From: Kitasatospora sp. MAA19
Lineage (GTDB): Bacteria; Actinomycetota; Actinomycetes; Streptomycetales; Streptomycetaceae
DNA: 64,000 nt
Direction: 5' to 3'
NCBI RefSeq assembly: GCF_029894125.1
Contig: NZ_JARXYZ010000007.1
Coordinates: 186,001 to 250,000 of the forward strand
Shown here: in pieces, positions 40,172-47,898 of the stretch
How positions within the stretch are numbered: position 1 is the stretch's first letter
How the letters are laid out: every line of letters begins with the position of its first letter
Notes under the pieces: model-generated
Database searches by the model: none
What the model was told of the DNA's origin: nothing
The model's input: only the letters and a program-made list of their open reading frames with translations
Program-made: the position numbers and the translations under genes

Positions 40172-41374
40172 TCAGTCCGCGATCCGGTACTCCTCCAGGA
40201 GCCGGCGTCCGACGATCATCTTCTGGATCTCCGCAGTTCCTTCACCGATGAGCAGCATCGGGGCCTCGCGGTAGAGCCGCTCGATCTCGTACTCCTTGGA
40301 GAAGCCGTAGCCGCCGTGGATGCGGAAGGCGTCCTCGACGACCTCCTTGCAGTACTCGGAGGCGAGGTACTTGGCCATGCCCGCCTCCAGGTCGTTGCGC
40401 TCCCCGCCGTCCTTCTTGCGGGCGGCCATGACCATCATCTGGTGGGCGGCCTCGACCTTGGTGGCCATCTCGGCGAGCTTGAACTGGATGGCCTGGTGCT
40501 CGGCGATCTTCTTGCCGAAGGTGGAGCGCTGCTGGGCGTAGGAGATGCCGAGCTCGAAGGCGCGGCGGGCGACGCCGCAGCCGCGGGCGGCGACGTTGAC
40601 GCGGCCGACCTCGACGCCGTCCATCATCTGGTAGAAGCCGCGGCCCGGGACGCCGCCGAGGACGCGGTCGGCCGGGATCCGGACGTCCTGCAGCACCAGC
40701 TCGGTGGTGTCGACGCCCTTGTAGCCCATCTTCTCGATCTTCCCGGGCACGGTGAGGCCGGGCACGGTCGGGTTCGGGCCGAAGCCGGCCGTCTTCTCGA
40801 TCAGGAAGGTGGTCATGTTCCGGTACGGGCTGTCGCCGCCCTCGTCGGTCTTGCACAGGACCGCGACGAGGGTGGAGGTGCCGCCGTTGGTGAGCCACAT
40901 CTTCTGGCCGTTGAGGACGTAGGAATCGCCGTCCTTGACGCCCTTGGTGGAGATGGCCGCGACGTCGGAGCCGAGGCCGGGCTCGGACATCGAGAAGGCG
41001 CCGCGGATCTCGCCGGCGGCCATCCTCGGCAGGAAGTGGTCCTTCTGTTCCTGGGTGCCGTGGGCGTTGATCATGTGCGCCACGATGAAGTGGGTGTTCA
41101 CGATGCCGGACACGCTCATCCAGCCGCGGGCGATCTCCTCGACCACCAGGGCGTAGGTGAGCAGCGATTCGCCGAGGCCGCCGTACTCCTCGGGGATGGT
41201 GAGCCCGAAGAGGCCGAGCTGCTTCATGCCCTCGACGATGGCGGTCGGGTACTCGTCCTTGTGCTCCAGCTCGGTCGCGACCGGAATGATCTCCTTGTCG
41301 ACGAAATCCCGCACGGTGGCGAGGATGTCCCGCTGGATCTCGGTGAGGCCGTCGGTCTGTGCCAGGCGTCCCAT
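40172..41374 (-). CDS. acyl-CoA dehydrogenase, candidate methylsuccinyl-CoA dehydrogenase
   Basis: A 400-residue FAD enzyme. Family signatures are GAFSMSEPGLGSDVAAI (flavin/substrate loop), YVLNGQKMWLTNGG, QQRSTFGKKIAEHQAIQFKLAEM and the C-terminal RIHGGYGFSKEYEIERLYREAPMLLIGEGTAEIQK. That last stretch includes the Glu region used for proton abstraction. Its place at the end of the ccr-mutase-lyase-hydratase gene order suggests oxidation of (2S)-methylsuccinyl-CoA to mesaconyl-CoA. The proteobacterial enzyme for that step is longer (about 550 residues), so the assignment is by context. Confidence 0.85.
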   Translation of the reverse strand: MGRLAQTDGLTEIQRDILATVRDFVDKEIIPVATELEHKDEYPTAIVEGMKQLGLFGLTIPEEYGGLGESLLTYALVVEEIARGWMSVSGIVNTHFIVAHMINAHGTQEQKDHFLPRMAAGEIRGAFSMSEPGLGSDVAAISTKGVKDGDSYVLNGQKMWLTNGGTSTLVAVLCKTDEGGDSPYRNMTTFLIEKTAGFGPNPTVPGLTVPGKIEKMGYKGVDTTELVLQDVRIPADRVLGGVPGRGFYQMMDGVEVGRVNVAARGCGVARRAFELGISYAQQRSTFGKKIAEHQAIQFKLAEMATKVEAAHQMMVMAARKKDGGERNDLEAGMAKYLASEYCKEVVEDAFRIHGGYGFSKEYEIERLYREAPMLLIGEGTAEIQKMIVGRRLLEEYRIAD

Positions 41375-41417
41375 CGTGCGGCTCCGAAAAAGTCTGAGGG
41401 TCGGGGGGGGGGATTGC

Positions 41418-41457
41418 CGGGGGCCCTGCCGGCGTGGCTGCGGCAGCAGGGCCCCCG
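41418..41457 (-). terminator. hairpin inside the ethylmalonyl operon
   Basis: A 12-bp stem (cgggggccctgc and its complement) with a 16-base loop, in the 148-base gap between the MaoC gene and the acyl-CoA dehydrogenase gene. It could reduce read-through or stabilise the upstream mRNA. An alternative is a separate promoter for the dehydrogenase. Confidence 0.55.
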
Positions 41458-41522
41458 TTCCGGGTGGGGGTCGGCCGATGACGGCGGCCTGCCCCTCCGG
41501 GGTAACAGAGGGGTGGAGCGGA

Positions 41523-42026
41523 TCAGGAGAGCGGGGTGGGGCGGCCGGGCTGCTCGCCGCCGCGCTCCTTGATGTACGTCTCGGTCGGCACCATCACCTT
41601 GCGGCGGAAGATGCAGACGACCGTGCCGTCCTGCTTGTACCCCTTGGTCTCGACGTGGACGATGCCGCGGTCGTCCTTGGACTTGGACGGCCACTTGTCG
41701 AGGACGGTGGTCTCGCCGTAGAGCGTGTCGCCGTGGAAGGTCGGCGCGATGTGCCGCAGCGACTCGATCTCCAGGTTGGCGATGGCCTTGCCGGAGACGT
41801 CCGGGACGGACATGCCCAGCAGCAGCGAGTAGATGTAGTTGCCCACCACGACGTTCCTGCCGAAGTCCGTCGTCCGCTCCGCATAGTTGGAGTCCAGGTG
41901 GAGCGGGTGGTGGTTCATGGTGAGCAGGCAGAAGAGGTGGTCGTCGTACTCGGTGACGGTCTTGCCGGGCCAGTGCTTGTAGACCGCGCCGACCTCGAAC
42001 TCCTCGTAGGTGCGTCCGAACTGCAT
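41523..42026 (-). CDS. MaoC-family (R)-specific hydratase, candidate mesaconyl-CoA hydratase
   Basis: A 167-residue single hot-dog protein. YDDHLFCLLTMNHHPLHLDSNYAE is the hydratase motif with the catalytic Asp/His pair, and NYIYSLLLGMSVPDVSGKAIANL follows. VETKGYKQDGTVVCIFRRKVMVP is the last strand set. It should hydrate mesaconyl-C1-CoA to beta-methylmalyl-CoA in the ethylmalonyl-CoA pathway. The best-known proteobacterial enzyme has two hot-dog domains (about 340 residues), so this would act as a dimer. It lies 11 bases after the lyase gene. Confidence 0.85.
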   Translation of the reverse strand: MQFGRTYEEFEVGAVYKHWPGKTVTEYDDHLFCLLTMNHHPLHLDSNYAERTTDFGRNVVVGNYIYSLLLGMSVPDVSGKAIANLEIESLRHIAPTFHGDTLYGETTVLDKWPSKSKDDRGIVHVETKGYKQDGTVVCIFRRKVMVPTETYIKERGGEQPGRPTPLS

Positions 42027-42037
42027 GGCTTCGGTCC

Positions 42038-43000
42038 TCAGCTTTCCGGGATCTCGAACTTGGTGGTGCGCTCCATGCCCGCGGCCCGGCCCTTGCCGGC
42101 GACGACCAGGGCCATCTTGCGGCTGGCCTCGTCGATCATCTCGTCGCCGAGCATCGCGGAGCCCTTGGCGCCGCCCGCCTCGGAGGTGCACCAGTCGTAG
42201 GCGTCGAGGATCAGCTCGGCGTGGTCGTAGTCCTCCTGCGAGGGCGAGAAGATCTCGTTCGCGGCGGCGACCTGGTCGGGGTGGAGCACCCACTTGCCGT
42301 CGAAGCCGAGGGCGGCCGAGCGGCCGGCCACCTCGCGGTAGCCCTCCTGGTTGCGGATCTGCAGGTACGGGCCGTCGATCGCCTGCAGGTCGTTGGCGCG
42401 GGCGGCCATCAGGATCCGCATCAGGATGTAGTGGTAGGCGTCGGCCGGGTAACCGGGCGGCTGCTCGCCGACCACCAGGGACTTCATGTTGATCGAGGCC
42501 ATGAAGTCGGCGGGGCCGAAGATGATGGTCTCCAGCCGGGGCGAGGCCTCGGCGATGGCGTCGACGTTGACCAGGCCCTTGGCGTTCTCGATCTGCGCCT
42601 CGATGCCGATCTTGCCGACCTCGAAGCCCATGGTCTTCTCGATCTGGGTGAGCAGCAGGTCGAGCGCCTTGACCTGCTCGGCGTCCTGGACCTTGGGCAG
42701 CATGATGCAGTCGAGGTTGGGGCCGGCGCCCTCGACGACGGTGATCACGTCGCGGTAGGTCCAGTGCGTGGTCCAGTCGTTGACCCGGACGGCGCGGGTC
42801 TTGCCGCCCCAGTCGCCGTTGTTGAGCGCGTCGACGACGAGGTGGCGGGCGCTCTCCTTGACCAGCGGGGCGCAGGCGTCCTCCAGGTCGAGGAAGACCT
42901 GGTCGGCGGGGAGGCCCTGGGCCTTCTCCAGGAAGCGCGGGTTGCTGCCGGGTACGGCGAGGCAGGAGCGGCGCGGGCGCAGGCGGTTCATGGTGCTCAT
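42038..43000 (-). CDS. mcl: HpcH/HpaI-CitE family lyase, candidate beta-methylmalyl-CoA/malyl-CoA lyase
   Basis: A 320-residue TIM-barrel lyase. RSCLAVPGSNPRFLEKAQGLPADQVFLDLEDAC is the N-terminal CitE motif with the metal-binding acidic residues. IEAQIENAKGLVNVDAIA and FGPADFMASI follow, and GFDGKWVLHPDQVAAANEIFSPS is the family end motif. It would split beta-methylmalyl-CoA into glyoxylate and propionyl-CoA. It lies between the B12-dependent mutase and the MaoC gene with short gaps, in one operon. Confidence 0.9.
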   Translation of the reverse strand: MSTMNRLRPRRSCLAVPGSNPRFLEKAQGLPADQVFLDLEDACAPLVKESARHLVVDALNNGDWGGKTRAVRVNDWTTHWTYRDVITVVEGAGPNLDCIMLPKVQDAEQVKALDLLLTQIEKTMGFEVGKIGIEAQIENAKGLVNVDAIAEASPRLETIIFGPADFMASINMKSLVVGEQPPGYPADAYHYILMRILMAARANDLQAIDGPYLQIRNQEGYREVAGRSAALGFDGKWVLHPDQVAAANEIFSPSQEDYDHAELILDAYDWCTSEAGGAKGSAMLGDEMIDEASRKMALVVAGKGRAAGMERTTKFEIPES

Positions 43001-43027
43001 GAGGGTTTTTCGGTTCCTTCCCAGTGG

Positions 43028-45076
43028 TCAGCTGGTGGGCGCGGGTGCGGGCGTCCAGGGCTGGAGCTTGTTGGCGAGCCGGATCTCGTCCACGATCCGG
43101 CCGATGATGGTCGTGATGCCGAAGTCCTTCGGGGTGAACACGGCGGCGACGCCGGCGGCCTTGAGGGCCTCGCCGTCCGCTGCCGGGATGATGCCACCCA
43201 CGATCACCGGGACATCCTGCACCCCGGCCCGGCGCAGCCGCAGCAGAACGTCGGGTACCAGTTCGGAGTGGGCGCCGGAGAGGATCGACAGACCCACGCA
43301 GTGCACGTCCTCCGCGACGGCGGCGGAGACGATCTGCTCCGGCGTCAGCCGGATGCCCTGGTAGACCACTTCGAACCCGGCGTCGCGGGCCCGGACGGCG
43401 ATCTGCTCGGCGCCGTTGGAGTGCCCGTCCAGGCCGGGCTTGCCGACCAGCAGGCGCAGCTTGCCGGCGCCCAGCTCCTCGGCGGTGGCGGCGACGGCGG
43501 CGCGCACCGCGGCCAGCTCCCCGCCGGGCTCGGCGGCCACCGCGACGGGTGCGCCGCCGACGCCGGTGGGCGCGCGGTACTCGCCGAAGACCTCGCGCAG
43601 GGCGAAGGACCACTCGCCGGTGGTGACGCCGGCCCGGGCGCAGGCGAGCGTGGCCGGCATCAGGTTGGCCTCGGTGGCCGCGGCGGCCTTGAGTTCGGCC
43701 AGCGAGGTCTGGGCGGCGGCCTCGTCGCGCTGTCCGCGCCAGGCCTCCAGGGCGGCGAGCACGGACTGTTCGGAGGCCGGGTCGACGACCATGATCGCGG
43801 TGTCGAGGTCGGCCGTGAGCGGGCTCTCCTCGGTGGTGTCGAAGCAGTTGACGCCGACGATCCGGTCCTCACCGGACTCGATCCGGGCCCGGCGGGCGGC
43901 GTGCGAGGCGACCAGGTTGGACTTCAGGTAGCCGGACTCGACGGCGGGGATGATGCCTCGATTGCCTGCTTTGGCACCCATCTCCAGCACCTTGGCGATC
44001 TCCGCCTCGGCGCCGGCGAGCAGGTCGGCGGTCTTGGCCTCGACCACCTCGGAGCCGTTGAAGAGGTCGCCGTACTCCAGCAGGTCCGACTCGTAGGCCA
44101 GCACCTGCTGGATCCGCAGCGACCACTGCTGGTCCCAGGGCCGGGGCAGGCCCAGCGCCTCGTTCCAGGCGGGCAGTTGGACGGCGCGGGCGCGGGCGTC
44201 CTTGGAGAGGGTGACGGCCAGCATCTCCAGGACGATCCGCTGGACGTTGTTCTCCGGCTGGGCCTCGGTCAGGCCGAGGGAGTTGACCTGGACGCCGTAG
44301 CGGAAGCGGCGCTGCTTCGGGTCCTGGACGCCGTAGCGCTCCAGCGTGACCTTCTCCCACAGCTGGGCGAAGGCGCGCATCTTGCACATCTCCTCGACGA
44401 AGCGCACGCCGGCGTTCACGAAGAAGGAGATCCGGGCGACCACCTCGCCCATCCGCTCGGCCGGCACCTGGCCGGAGTCGCGGACGGCGTCGAGCACCGA
44501 GATGGCGGTGCACATCGCGTAGGCGATCTCCTGGACGGGTGTGGCCCCGGCCTCCTGCAGGTGGTAGCTGCAGATGTTGATCGGGTTCCACTTGGGGATG
44601 TGGCCGACGGTGTAGGCGATCATGTCGGTGATCAGGCGCACCGAGGGGCCGGGCGGGAAGACGTGCGTCCCGCGCGACAGGTACTCCTTGACGATGTCGT
44701 TCTGGGTGGTGCCGGTGAGCTTGGCGATGTCGGCGCCCTGCTCCTCGGCGACCACCTGGTAGAGCGCCAGCAGCCACATCGCGGTGGCGTTGATCGTCAT
44801 GGAGGTGTTGGTCTGTTCGAGCGGGATGCCGTCGAACAGGGTGCGCATGTCGCCGACGTGGCCGACCGGGACGCCGACCCGGCCCACCTCGCCGCGGGCG
44901 AGGATGTGGTCGGAGTCGTAGCCGGTCTGGGTGGGCAGGTCGAAGGCGACGGAGAGGCCGGTCTGGCCCTTCGCCAGGTTCCGCCGGTAGAGCGCGTTGG
45001 AGTCGCTCGCGGTGGAGTGCCCGGCGTAGGTGCGCATCAGCCAGGGGCGGTCGCGCTGGACACGTTGGTCGGTCAT
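43028..45076 (-). CDS. ecm: adenosylcobalamin-dependent ethylmalonyl-CoA mutase (MeaA-type)
   Basis: A 682-residue single-chain mutase. The N-terminal catalytic barrel is of the methylmalonyl-CoA mutase type (LMRTYAGHSTASDSNALYRRNL; SVAFDLPTQTGYDSDH; NTSMTINATAMWLLALY). The C-terminal B12 domain has the DxHxxG motif in KPGLDGHSNGAEQ, then LSILSGAHSEL and VIVGGIIP. The YAGHSTASDSN stretch and single-chain form are typical of the MeaA/ethylmalonyl group rather than of methylmalonyl-CoA mutase. It converts (2R)-ethylmalonyl-CoA to (2S)-methylsuccinyl-CoA. It sits 10 bases after ccr and depends on the cobalamin made by the 27.8-34.4 kb operon. Confidence 0.93.
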   Translation of the reverse strand: MTDQRVQRDRPWLMRTYAGHSTASDSNALYRRNLAKGQTGLSVAFDLPTQTGYDSDHILARGEVGRVGVPVGHVGDMRTLFDGIPLEQTNTSMTINATAMWLLALYQVVAEEQGADIAKLTGTTQNDIVKEYLSRGTHVFPPGPSVRLITDMIAYTVGHIPKWNPINICSYHLQEAGATPVQEIAYAMCTAISVLDAVRDSGQVPAERMGEVVARISFFVNAGVRFVEEMCKMRAFAQLWEKVTLERYGVQDPKQRRFRYGVQVNSLGLTEAQPENNVQRIVLEMLAVTLSKDARARAVQLPAWNEALGLPRPWDQQWSLRIQQVLAYESDLLEYGDLFNGSEVVEAKTADLLAGAEAEIAKVLEMGAKAGNRGIIPAVESGYLKSNLVASHAARRARIESGEDRIVGVNCFDTTEESPLTADLDTAIMVVDPASEQSVLAALEAWRGQRDEAAAQTSLAELKAAAATEANLMPATLACARAGVTTGEWSFALREVFGEYRAPTGVGGAPVAVAAEPGGELAAVRAAVAATAEELGAGKLRLLVGKPGLDGHSNGAEQIAVRARDAGFEVVYQGIRLTPEQIVSAAVAEDVHCVGLSILSGAHSELVPDVLLRLRRAGVQDVPVIVGGIIPAADGEALKAAGVAAVFTPKDFGITTIIGRIVDEIRLANKLQPWTPAPAPTS

Positions 45077-45086
45077 CGGATCGGCC

Positions 45087-46424
45087 TCAGACGTTACGGA
45101 AGCGGTTGATGGCGTCGAGGTGCCGGGCCCGGAACTCCGCGTCGCGCACGCCCAGGCCCTCCTCGGGGGCCAGGCAGAGCACGCCGACCTTGCCCTGGTG
45201 CTTGTTGTGGTGCACGTCGAGGGCGGCCTGGCCGGTCTCCTCCAGGGAGTAGACCTTGGACAGGGTCGGGTGGATCCTGCCCTTGGCGATCAGGCGGTTG
45301 GCCTCGAAGGCCTCGCGGTAGTTGGCGAAGTGCGAGCCGACGATGCGCTTGAGCGACATCCACAGGTAGCGGTTGTCGTACTGGTGCATGAAGCCGGAGG
45401 TGGAGGCGCAGGTGACGATGGTGCCGCCCTTGCGGGTGACGTACACCGAGGCACCGAAGGTCTCCCGGCCCGGGTGCTCGAAGACGATGTCGACGTCCTC
45501 GCCGCCGGTGAACTCGCGGATCTTCGCGCCCAGGCGCTTCCACTCGCGCGGGTCCTGGGTGTGCTCGTCCTTCCAGAACCGGTAGCCCTCGGCGGAGCGG
45601 TCGATGATCGCCTCGGCGCCCATGGCGCGGCAGATCTCGGCCTTCTGGTCGTTGGAGACCACACAGATCGGGGTGGCGCCGCCGGCGAGCGCGTACTGGG
45701 TGGCGTACGAGCCGAGGCCGCCGCTGGCGCCCCAGATCAGCACGTTGTCGCCTTGCTTCATGCCGGCGCCGTTGCGCGAGACCAGCTGGCGGTAGGCGGT
45801 GGAGTTGACCAGTCCGGGGGAGGCGGCCTCCTCCCAGGTGAGGTGCTTCGGCTTGGGCAGCAGCTGGTTGGTCTTCACCAGGGCGAGCTGGGCCAGACCG
45901 CCGAAGTTGGTCTCGAAGCCCCAGATGCGCTGCTCCGGGTCCATCATCGTGTCGTCGTGGCCGTCCGGGGACTCCAGCTCCACCGAGAGGCAGTGCGCGA
46001 CCACCTCGTCGCCCGGCTTCCAGGCGTTGACGCCGGCGCCGGTGCGCAGCACCACGCCCGCGAGGTCGGAGCCGACGACGTGGTACGGCAGGTCGTGGCG
46101 CTTGGTGAGCGGCGACAGCCGGCCGTAGCGCTCCAGGAAGGAGAAGGTGGAGACCGGCTCGAAGATCGAGCTCCAGACGGTGTTGTAGTTCACCGCGCTG
46201 GCCATGACGGCGACCAGGGCCTCGCCGGGGCCGAGCTCCGGCAGGGCGACCTCGTCGAGGTGAAGGGACTTGCGGGGGTCCTTGTCGCGGCTGTCGAGGC
46301 CCGCGAACATCTGCTCCTCGTCCTTGTGGAGCGTCACCGCTCGGTAGGACTCGGGCAGCTTGACGGCGGCGAAGTCCTCCGACGTGGCGTCGTTGCTGAG
46401 GATCGCGTCGAGGATTTCCTGCAT
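45087..46424 (-). CDS. ccr: crotonyl-CoA carboxylase/reductase
   Basis: A 445-residue NADPH-dependent medium-chain reductase that carboxylates crotonyl-CoA to ethylmalonyl-CoA. Strong family landmarks are VMASAVNYNTVWSSIFEP, HVVGSDLAGVVLRTG, GFETNFGGLAQLALV and LIWGASGGLGSYATQYALAGG (nucleotide site), then VDIVFEHPGRETFGASV and GSHFANYREAFEAN with the CO2-handling His/Asn region. ATG 46424 is preceded by a purine-rich GGAGGCAGCC. It is the first gene of the ethylmalonyl operon and also a source of extender units for polyketides. A 362-base leader with palindromes separates it from the TetR gene. Confidence 0.96.
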   Translation of the reverse strand: MQEILDAILSNDATSEDFAAVKLPESYRAVTLHKDEEQMFAGLDSRDKDPRKSLHLDEVALPELGPGEALVAVMASAVNYNTVWSSIFEPVSTFSFLERYGRLSPLTKRHDLPYHVVGSDLAGVVLRTGAGVNAWKPGDEVVAHCLSVELESPDGHDDTMMDPEQRIWGFETNFGGLAQLALVKTNQLLPKPKHLTWEEAASPGLVNSTAYRQLVSRNGAGMKQGDNVLIWGASGGLGSYATQYALAGGATPICVVSNDQKAEICRAMGAEAIIDRSAEGYRFWKDEHTQDPREWKRLGAKIREFTGGEDVDIVFEHPGRETFGASVYVTRKGGTIVTCASTSGFMHQYDNRYLWMSLKRIVGSHFANYREAFEANRLIAKGRIHPTLSKVYSLEETGQAALDVHHNKHQGKVGVLCLAPEEGLGVRDAEFRARHLDAINRFRNV

Positions 46425-46786
46425 GGCTGCCTCCGAAGGCGTACCTGTGTGAGGGCACAGGGCGTCTGGGGTAGCCGGGAGCGGACACCGGCTTCGCTGA
46501 GGTGGGTGGTGGTCGGTCAGGCTGGGCGCCCGGGTGGACCGGGCGGGACGCTGCTCCCGGGGTGTGGGAACGCCGGACGACGGCGCGCCGAGGTGGGGAG
46601 CCGCGGCGCCGCGACTGGTGGGTAACAAGGTAGTGGCACCCTGTGCCACTCGTAAAGACACCGGGTGTCACGAATTCCGGCGCGCTGGAACGGCCGGTGG
46701 CGGCATTCGGGCGGGCATGCGAAGGGCCCGCGCCGACTGTTCGGCGCGGGCCCTCGATACTGCTCTGACCTGTGTAAACGCTGCTC
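46425..46786. promoter_or_regulatory. ccr promoter/leader region with two palindromes
   Basis: A 362-base gene-free interval between the tetR stop and ccr start. AGTGGCAC-CCT-GTGCCACT (46632-46650) and GACACC-G-GGTGTC (46657-46669) are inverted repeats 22 bp apart centre to centre, about 210-245 bases before ccr. Around them the base composition drops (gtaaagaca, cacgaattcc), consistent with a promoter. They are the best candidates for the adjacent TetR protein, with a long untranslated leader for ccr. Confidence 0.65.
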
Positions 46787-47707
46787 CTAGGACTCCCGGG
46801 TGCCACTCAGTGCGGCCCGGATGCTGTCCACCACCACGTCCAGCGGAGCGTCCGTCCGGGCGACTGTGATGAGGACCTCACCTCCAGGGCTGGCACTCAG
46901 TGCGCTCTCGGCCAGGACATCCCCGGGCGCCCCACTGGCACCCGGTGCCACCAATGAGCCCCGGCGCCTGGCACCCGGCGCGCTGGAGGCCCAGAAGGTC
47001 CGCCGGATCACCTCGAAGGAGTGGTCCAGCTGCGCCTCCACGTCCCCGCGCCCGCCGGCCCGCAGCCAGCGCCGCAGCACGTGGTTGTGCGCCGCGACGA
47101 CCGCCGCCGCCGACACCTCGGCCAGCATCGAGTCGTCCTCGCCGCCGCGCTGCCACCCCGAGGGGATGGACTCGCCGGTGTCGAAACGGCCCAGCAGGTA
47201 CCGGGTGAACAGCCGCTCGTACCGGGCCACCACGGCGATCTCCCGCTCGCGCAGCGCCGGCACCTGACGGATCAGCTGGTACCGCGCGACCGACACCCCC
47301 GGCGTCGAGGCGTACATCCGCAGCACCTCCTTGATGCCGCGGCAGACCACGTCCAGCGGGTGCTCCTCCGGCTCGGCGCTGGCCAGCAGGTCGGCCACCC
47401 GGACGAGGGTGTCGTCGTGGTCGGGGAAGATCGCCTCCTCCTTCGACCGGAAGTACCGGAAGAAGGTCCGCCGGGCCACCCCGGCGGCGGCCGCGATCTG
47501 ATCGACCGTGGTCTCCTCGTAGCCCTGCGAGGAGAACAGCTCCATCGCGGCGGTGGCCAGGTCCTGACGCATCTGCTGGCGCTGCGCCGCCGCCCGGCGG
47601 CTGCCCGGCCCGCCTTCCGGCCCGGTGCCCCCGGTCGAGGGGGCCGGCCGGTCGGCGCCGCGAGGTCCGGCGGAGTGCTGCGGGGTGGCTGACTGAACCC
47701 GATCCAT
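46787..47707 (-). CDS. TetR-family regulator upstream of ccr
   Basis: A 306-residue regulator. The first 45 residues are Pro/Gly rich. The TetR HTH follows (DLATAAMELFSSQGYEETTVDQIAAAAGVARRTFFRYFRSKEEAIF), then a helical ligand-binding domain to about residue 240. The last 65 residues repeat short motifs (SAPGAR, VAPGAS, SALSAS, AALSGT), which at DNA level are a GGCAC-type repeat similar to the ccr palindromes. It is on the same strand as ccr and probably regulates it; the ligand is presumably an acyl-CoA (inference). Confidence 0.85.
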   Translation of the reverse strand: MDRVQSATPQHSAGPRGADRPAPSTGGTGPEGGPGSRRAAAQRQQMRQDLATAAMELFSSQGYEETTVDQIAAAAGVARRTFFRYFRSKEEAIFPDHDDTLVRVADLLASAEPEEHPLDVVCRGIKEVLRMYASTPGVSVARYQLIRQVPALREREIAVVARYERLFTRYLLGRFDTGESIPSGWQRGGEDDSMLAEVSAAAVVAAHNHVLRRWLRAGGRGDVEAQLDHSFEVIRRTFWASSAPGARRRGSLVAPGASGAPGDVLAESALSASPGGEVLITVARTDAPLDVVVDSIRAALSGTRES

Positions 47708-47898
47708 GTCCGGAACGCTACACGGCCCCGACGGCACGGCTGCGGCCCTTCCCCGCAGGACCGGCGCGACCGGGCCGGTCACGGCCGGTCTGGGCCAGCG
47801 CGCGGACACCGCCCCAGGGCTCCAGCCCGGCCGGGCCTGGTCGGGAGATGTCCCGGGCGGCGCCGCCCCGCGCGCGGCGCCCCCGGCCGGTGGCGTGG

